A stretch of DNA of 64,000 nt from Sporosarcina jeotgali (GTDB lineage Bacteria > Bacillota > Bacilli > Bacillales_A > Planococcaceae), in the NCBI RefSeq assembly GCF_033304595.1, contig NZ_CP116341.1, positions 1,469,001-1,533,000 on the forward strand. The letters run 5' to 3'. Positions 59,696 through 64,000 of the stretch are shown piece by piece (position 1 is the first letter of the stretch; the number at the start of each line of letters is the position of its first letter). The position numbers and the translations under genes were made by a program. Below the pieces are notes generated by a model that saw only the letters and a list, made by a program, of their open reading frames with translations, made no database searches and was not told where the DNA came from.

Positions 59696-60316
59696 TCATG
59701 CCGTAATAATGAATATGCCGCCACAATGTGAGATCGGATAGAACTCACACGGATGCTGTAACGAAGTAATGATTTCATCCTGTACAAAATAGAATTCATC
59801 GTTATCCCAGGATTCCTTATTTTGCTCCCTACACCGATCCAAGAGTTCCCTATTTTTAAATGCGATGTCACCAATAAACAGTTTACCTCCCTTTTTCAGA
59901 AGAGGGAGTAAGCTGGAGATAAACGCTATTTTTTCATCATCGGGCAAATGGTGTAATGTGTAGGTGCTGATAATGGAATCATACGTATTTTCAAGAAAGT
60001 GTGGAGGCACTCCTGCTGAAATATCCCACTCAAATAAATTAGCAGCGGGCATTTTAGATTGAGCAATGGAAATCATTTTCGATGAAAAGTCTATCCCATC
60101 AATTTTATGTCCATGTGCATACAGTTTGCTTGATAAGACACCTGTTCCAAATCCAATATCTAAGACTTGAGACTGCTTCTTTTGCATGACTTCATTAAAA
60201 ATAGTATTGAGTATTTCCTTATACCCGGCAAAGGGATAACTATCATTTTCTTCACTGATTTGCACCGTTTGGTCATAATTATCTGCCCATAAGTTGAACC
60301 CTTGATTTGTTAACAT
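59696..60316 (-). CDS. Class I SAM-dependent methyltransferase
   Basis: A 206-residue methyltransferase with VLDIGFGTGVLSSKLYAHGH (~50) as SAM motif I, KIDGIDFSSKMISIAQSK as motif II and YDSIISTYTLHHLPDDEK plus KKGGKLFIGDIAF as later motifs. It begins MLTNQGFNLWADNYDQTVQ. The start is ATG 60316 after GGAGGAG. It is similar to YrrT-type methyltransferases; the substrate is unknown. Positions 60317-60555 upstream contain only AT-rich sequence. Confidence 0.9.
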   Translation of the reverse strand: MLTNQGFNLWADNYDQTVQISEENDSYPFAGYKEILNTIFNEVMQKKQSQVLDIGFGTGVLSSKLYAHGHKIDGIDFSSKMISIAQSKMPAANLFEWDISAGVPPHFLENTYDSIISTYTLHHLPDDEKIAFISSLLPLLKKGGKLFIGDIAFKNRELLDRCREQNKESWDNDEFYFVQDEIITSLQHPCEFYPISHCGGIFIITA

Positions 60317-60555
60317 GAATGCTCCTCCAATAATTATCAAATTAATGAGCATCCAATGAAATCGTTCATTGAATTACTCGGTAGATCCTCCGGTAGACAG
60401 CCTTTCTTGATTACAATTAAATTTATAGTGCATTTTCATCACACCTTTCAATAATATAGTTTAAATTTTACCATAAATTTCGGAATATTACATCTGATTA
60501 TCTGAGTAATCAGCAAATATGTATTAATTCACTCTATGAAAAAAGTGATAGTAAT

Positions 60556-61050
60556 TTATAGAAATAAGACCATTAAGTCTTCATCAAAATAGCGATTGTC
60601 CAGTTTTAATGCCCGTTTCTCAATACCGTAAGTTTCAAATCCCAATGAAGTATATAGGTTTTTTGCTGATTTGTTTGTCGTAACCACGGTTAAATAGACT
60701 TGCTCTACACCTTCCAATTCTTTTGCCGTCCTAATTGCTTCATTCATTAAAGCCTTCCCATTACCTAAACCGCGTTTACTTGGCGAAACGTACATGGCCA
60801 CAATAGACATTCGATGGCGCAGTTTAATCCGCGGTTCTTTAACTAATGTAATAATCCCCACAAGGATATCATCTTCAAAAGCACCAAATGTAAAGGAGTC
60901 TTGTGATTGAAATCTAGTTTTGTATTTATCGACAGAATGATCTTTTTCTTCTTCATATGTAGAACCGAATGATTCAGGACTGTTTTGTAAAGCTTCTAAT
61001 CTTAATGCAAGGTAGTTTTCTGCATCCTGTTCAACTAAACGTTTTATCAC
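60556..61050 (-). CDS. GNAT family N-acetyltransferase
   Basis: A 164-residue acetyltransferase. The acetyl-CoA region is MYVSPSKRGLGNGKALMNEAIRTAKEL (~92-118, with KRGLGNG). N-terminal ENYLALRLEALQNSPESFGS and C-terminal NLYTSLGFETYGIEKRALKL are typical of the RimI-like group in Bacillales. The start is GTG 61050, seven bases after AGGGGA. The substrate is unknown. Confidence 0.92.
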   Translation of the reverse strand: MIKRLVEQDAENYLALRLEALQNSPESFGSTYEEEKDHSVDKYKTRFQSQDSFTFGAFEDDILVGIITLVKEPRIKLRHRMSIVAMYVSPSKRGLGNGKALMNEAIRTAKELEGVEQVYLTVVTTNKSAKNLYTSLGFETYGIEKRALKLDNRYFDEDLMVLFL

Positions 61051-61105
61051 GATATATTCCCCTAACACTTATAGAGTTGATAGTTCAAGGCTTATTAGTG
61101 CCTCA

Positions 61106-61486
61106 TCACACCTGTTCAGTCACTGTCAAATAGGGTCTGTCTTGGGACCAGTTTACCGATACTGAGACGTTGAATGTTTCAGTTACAAGCTCGTCTTGCA
61201 GCACTTCTGCCTTGGGCCCTGCTGCTACGATTTCGCCGTCTTTCAACAGCAGCACATGAGAAATTTCTTTTACTAGCTCTTCAATGTGATGTGTCACATA
61301 GACAATATGACATCCGCTTGACGCAGCTTTTTCCAATGAATTCAAAAACTGTTCGCGTGACAAAATGTCTAGACCTGAGCATGGTTCATCCAAAATAAGC
61401 ATGTCAGGATTACTCATTAGAGCACGTGCTATGAGAACTCTTCTTTTTTCGCCTTCTGATAATAAGTTAAGCTTGTTGCTTGTCAT
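61106..61486 (-). pseudogene. ABC transporter ATP-binding protein, N-terminal half deleted
   Basis: The remaining ~126 residues begin near the signature (NLLSEGEKRRVLIARALMSN) and include Walker B MLILDEPCSGLDI and the switch IVYVTHHIEEL. The C-terminus resembles B. subtilis YlmA. Walker A and the Q-loop are missing. The homology starts right at the end of the upstream acetyltransferase-like gene (61467), whose stop overlaps it by 20 bases. A deletion has removed about half of the gene and any promoter. It cannot hydrolyse ATP on its own. Confidence 0.85.
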
Positions 61487-62375
61487 CTCTCTTCTGATAC
61501 GTAATAAGCGCAGGGCAAGGGGCAAATGGAAAACGCTTCAGCACTTCCATCGCATAGGGATCGGTTGTGTCAAATTCTCCCGTCAGAGTATGGATATTGA
61601 GGGTAACCGAATATTGAATCTGATGTATCACCAGCTGCGGCAGAAGAGATTTGTACTGGTCGTCCAAGTAGCCGCACCAACCGAGCTCATACACTCCTTC
61701 CCTGTCTGATTCGTGGAGAAAAGAATACGCAAGGACTTGATGAGTATCCACATTCACATAAACCAAACTGCCTTCAGCTATCGTATCCTCCGCAAAAACG
61801 AGTTGTTCCCACTCCTGTATTCCCTTGTCCGCAACTGGATTAACGGAATGCGTCTCTTTGTAAACCCTTTTCACTAAGCGAACCAATTGCTGAACTTCAT
61901 CTTCTGAAAGAGTTTCCAGGCACTTAACAACAAGTCTTTCAGTTGTTTCCAATGGCAGTTCGTCACCCACAGCAAATGACAAGTCGAGATCCGATATATA
62001 GGTTCTTCTGATTTCAACGAAACCTTCCTTCTCGTAAGCTATCTTCAAAGCAAAAGCGGTTTCACAGATTGAGGTTTGCAATGGATATTGGAGTTGTTCA
62101 CGCGTTGCTGTCTGCACAAGTAAGTCTTTAATGATTCCGTCTGAAGGAACAATTGGATCGATAACAATACGGAAATATGTACAATTTGGATGAAAACCGC
62201 TTTTCCAGCCGAATATTACACCTGTAAGTTGTTCATTAATATATGCAGAGTAGGCAAATTCAGATCTGGGCTTCTTCAATAAAGTGAACAGATTTTCGTT
62301 TTCGAAAGAGCGAGTGAATAATTTCCTCACGCTTCCCTCTTCTTGTTCATTGTAGGCATCTATCCTTATCGGCAA
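61467..62375 (-). CDS. GNAT-like two-domain protein
   Basis: A 302-residue protein that looks like two GNAT-type halves. The N-terminal half has IRIDAYNEQEEGSVRKLFTR and AYINEQLTGVIFGWKSGF; the middle has KIAYEKEGFVEIRRTYISDL; and the C-terminal half has LVYVNVDTHQVLAYSFLHES and VYELGWCGYLDD. The acetyl-CoA loop is not sharp, so enzymatic activity is uncertain. The start is TTG 62375, seven bases after GAGGGGGG. It runs into the truncated ABC gene, so its natural C-terminus might also have been altered. Confidence 0.65.
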   Translation of the reverse strand: MPIRIDAYNEQEEGSVRKLFTRSFENENLFTLLKKPRSEFAYSAYINEQLTGVIFGWKSGFHPNCTYFRIVIDPIVPSDGIIKDLLVQTATREQLQYPLQTSICETAFALKIAYEKEGFVEIRRTYISDLDLSFAVGDELPLETTERLVVKCLETLSEDEVQQLVRLVKRVYKETHSVNPVADKGIQEWEQLVFAEDTIAEGSLVYVNVDTHQVLAYSFLHESDREGVYELGWCGYLDDQYKSLLPQLVIHQIQYSVTLNIHTLTGEFDTTDPYAMEVLKRFPFAPCPALITYQKRDDKQQA

Positions 62376-62452
62376 AGTCATTCCCCCCTCGTCTGTTGCA
62401 GTCATACTGGTATCCTTAGATTACTTGCTAAATTGTATATGCTGTCCAATTA

Positions 62453-63043
62453 TTAGCTGCGCCTAGCATCCACCCGGTCTAAAAAATCACGAACCCGCTG
62501 AAGCAGAAGATTTGCTGTTTCAGCATCGTATGCTTGCAGACTGTCATCGACGATAAAGTGCTGATCTCCTTTGTACACAAAAAGTTCAGCGCATTCAGAT
62601 TGAGCGACAAGTTCCTGTGCCGCCTCAAGATCTCCCTCTTCAGCGAAGAAGGGATCTCGATCCATGCCGTGGATCTGCACGGGCAGCTCAGCCGGCCATG
62701 GCGAGCCGAATGCCGAGGATGGCGCGCAAGAGGAGATGAACAGTGCTCCTTGTCCGCCTTTTCGGGTTGACGCGAGTTTCTGGGCTGCCATGACGCCGAG
62801 TGAAATTCCAGCATAGACGATGTCACGCGACAGCAAATTTGCTTCTTGCTCGGCACGCTTTAAAATTGCGTCAAAACCGATTTCATCTACATAAGCGAAG
62901 CCGTCTTCAATTGTTGAAAATGTACGGCCTTCGAAAAGATCCGCGACATGGACTGTGTGCCCTGTCTGTCTTATATGCTCAGCAAAGTGATGGATTCCTT
63001 CAGTGCATCCAAGCACGTGATGAAACAAAAGAACTGTTGCCAT
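62453..63043 (-). CDS. Dienelactone hydrolase family protein
   Basis: A 196-residue alpha/beta hydrolase of the dienelactone hydrolase family. The nucleophile elbow here is AGISLGVMAAQ, with serine where classic dienelactone hydrolases have cysteine. The acid is in IHGMDRDPFFAEEGD and the histidine in KGDQHFIVDDS. It begins MATVLLFHHVLGCTEGIHHF. ATG 63043 follows GGGGGAAAGCAA. The physiological substrate is unknown. Confidence 0.9.
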   Translation of the reverse strand: MATVLLFHHVLGCTEGIHHFAEHIRQTGHTVHVADLFEGRTFSTIEDGFAYVDEIGFDAILKRAEQEANLLSRDIVYAGISLGVMAAQKLASTRKGGQGALFISSCAPSSAFGSPWPAELPVQIHGMDRDPFFAEEGDLEAAQELVAQSECAELFVYKGDQHFIVDDSLQAYDAETANLLLQRVRDFLDRVDARRS

Positions 63044-63218
63044 TTGCTTTCCCCCAGTTTAAAAGTAAATGTTTATAGAGTTAATCCCAAGACTGTAATT
63101 TCGTCATTCAGTGTAATTGTATTCATTGTAATTTTCTGAATCAGGAGGAGATGCAAAGACGTTTTCTAACGGCTTACTGCGTTTAGCATCAGATTACCGG
63201 CATTGATTCTTCTTTAGT

Positions 63219-63620
63219 TCAATCAATAGGGAGATCAAGTTGCCAGGAAACACCGAAACGGTCATTCAGCCAGCCGAACTTCTGGCTGAATCCATAGTCG
63301 CCTAATGGCATGAGAGCTTGTCCTTCAGCCATCAGCTTTTCATACAAAGTATCAATTTCAGATTCATTATCACAAGTGATGAAGATTGAAAACGAAGGAG
63401 TGAAGGCAAATGCATGGTTCAGATGACTGTCGATACACATGAATTCTTGACCTTTTAAATTGAATAGTGCACGTACTACAGTCCCTTCTGGTCCGGCTTC
63501 ATTGGCTTTGTAGCGAGTGATGCTTGTAATGCCTGAATCCTCAATGAGGGATGTGTAAAAGTTCATCGCTTCTTCTGCTTTCCCGTCTTGAAACATCAAA
63601 AATGGAGTGACTTTTTTCAT
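63219..63620 (-). CDS. VOC family protein (PhnB / glyoxalase-like)
   Basis: A 133-residue protein of the vicinal-oxygen-chelate fold, PhnB-like branch (KVTPFLMFQDGKAEEAMNFY, FMCIDSHLNHAFAFTPSFSI, FGWLNDRFGVSWQLDLP). Members include glyoxalases and resistance proteins; many have no known role. The start is ATG 63620 after AAAGGA; the long upstream frame to 63749 lacks a site and overlaps the next gene. Confidence 0.9.
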   Translation of the reverse strand: MKKVTPFLMFQDGKAEEAMNFYTSLIEDSGITSITRYKANEAGPEGTVVRALFNLKGQEFMCIDSHLNHAFAFTPSFSIFITCDNESEIDTLYEKLMAEGQALMPLGDYGFSQKFGWLNDRFGVSWQLDLPID

Positions 63621-63735
63621 TGCAAAACAATCCTTTCCTTTAATTATCGGTTTTAGATATTCAATTGCTGTTCCTTCCCCTCTGGAAGAGTAAACGAATG
63701 CTTCCAGATTTGAGTTGCAGCTAGTCCCAATTGTA

Positions 63736-64000
63736 TCATTCATGAGCAACGCCGTTCATTTCAAGCAGGTCCAATAAGTTTTCTGGAACAAGACGAAGCT
63801 CTCCTGATTGAAACGTCTGTATCGGCAGACGGAGCACTTTGAATTTTTCTCCGTTATCTTCTATGCCTTCAAACGTACTCGCTTTGTTGAAAGAGTTATC
63901 CGTGAAAGATGCATCATAGACCCTTACAATCTCATGTTCTATATTTCCGTTGAAGCTGAATATGTTTTCTAGCGTTCCTAAGTAGACAAGCTTCGTGTAA
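63736..64000 (-). CDS. NUDIX-type hydrolase, C-terminal part (5' end outside window)
   Basis: The last 87 residues of a protein that continues beyond the window. It reads YTKLVYLGTLENIFSFNGNI, then EHEIVRVYDASFTDNSFNKA, and near the end IQTFQSGELRLVPENLLDLL. The LGTLENIF.FNG...HEIV.VY pattern is found after the NUDIX box in a group of Bacillales NUDIX proteins. The box itself lies outside, so the family call is provisional. The stop is TGA at 63736-63738. Confidence 0.6.
   Translation of the reverse strand, partial: YTKLVYLGTLENIFSFNGNIEHEIVRVYDASFTDNSFNKASTFEGIEDNGEKFKVLRLPIQTFQSGELRLVPENLLDLLEMNGVAHE

Noticed and set aside
1..64000. tRNA or rRNA genes
   Set aside because: No cloverleaf with a GGTTCGAATCC-type arm and no rRNA sequence was noticed; a dedicated scan was not possible here.

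Overview
The window reads as the chromosome of a low-to-moderate GC Gram-positive bacterium of the order Bacillales, most likely a Planococcaceae member such as Sporosarcina or a close relative. The evidence is the strong AGGAGG-type ribosome binding sites, frequent TTG and GTG starts, and many orthologues of Bacillus subtilis yne, yhe, yfk and efe genes. The block parC-parE-plsY-yneR, yneP-acnA, ccdA-ccdC-yneK keeps the neighbourhood seen in B. subtilis. The genus is inferred from gene content only.

Positions 1-40.7 kb are mostly housekeeping. An IS1182-type element (1-1477) abuts the first of two glutamine synthetase genes, which flank a Ca2+/H+ antiporter gene. Next come msrA, an LCP cell-wall ligase, an AI-2E-type permease, a molybdate uptake locus (divergent HTH/ligand-domain regulator, modABC, GNAT), a small protein with a duplicated ribbon-helix-helix-like unit, an MFS exporter, topoisomerase IV (parEC), plsY and yneR. 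A probable type I toxin-antitoxin pair (20183-20556) and a 20-bp-period repeat array (20686-21046) lie between yneR and yneP. These are followed by aconitase, nicotinamidase, a stress-type membrane protein, a lytic transglycosylase, a Sco protein, the DUF1659/DUF2922/YvrJ trio, the ccdA/thioredoxin/ccdC redox group, a heterodimeric ABC exporter (yheIH), an SOS-controlled uvrX-yolD pair, a Fur-controlled iron uptake operon (efeO-efeB-efeU) and a dicarboxylate/amino acid symporter.

From 40.7 kb to the end the character changes. There is a complete IS66 element with an 8-bp target duplication, and two copies of a 2.64-kb group II intron whose encoded proteins are identical. Between them are many single genes, nearly all on the minus strand: GNAT acetyltransferases, methyltransferases, NUDIX, VOC and dienelactone hydrolase proteins, small membrane proteins and unknowns. 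Several carry a related sequence, roughly TAACrGGGkGCrATT, at or just after the stop codon. Both introns sit at the same internal position of that sequence. Two degraded genes (a GNAT-like fragment and an ABC ATPase lacking its Walker A half) add to the picture of an accessory, rearranging region.

Functionally, the first part covers nitrogen assimilation, metal homeostasis (Ca, Mo, Fe, Cu), redox repair and DNA topology or translesion repair. The second part looks like a collection of individually acquired resistance, modification and detoxification genes.
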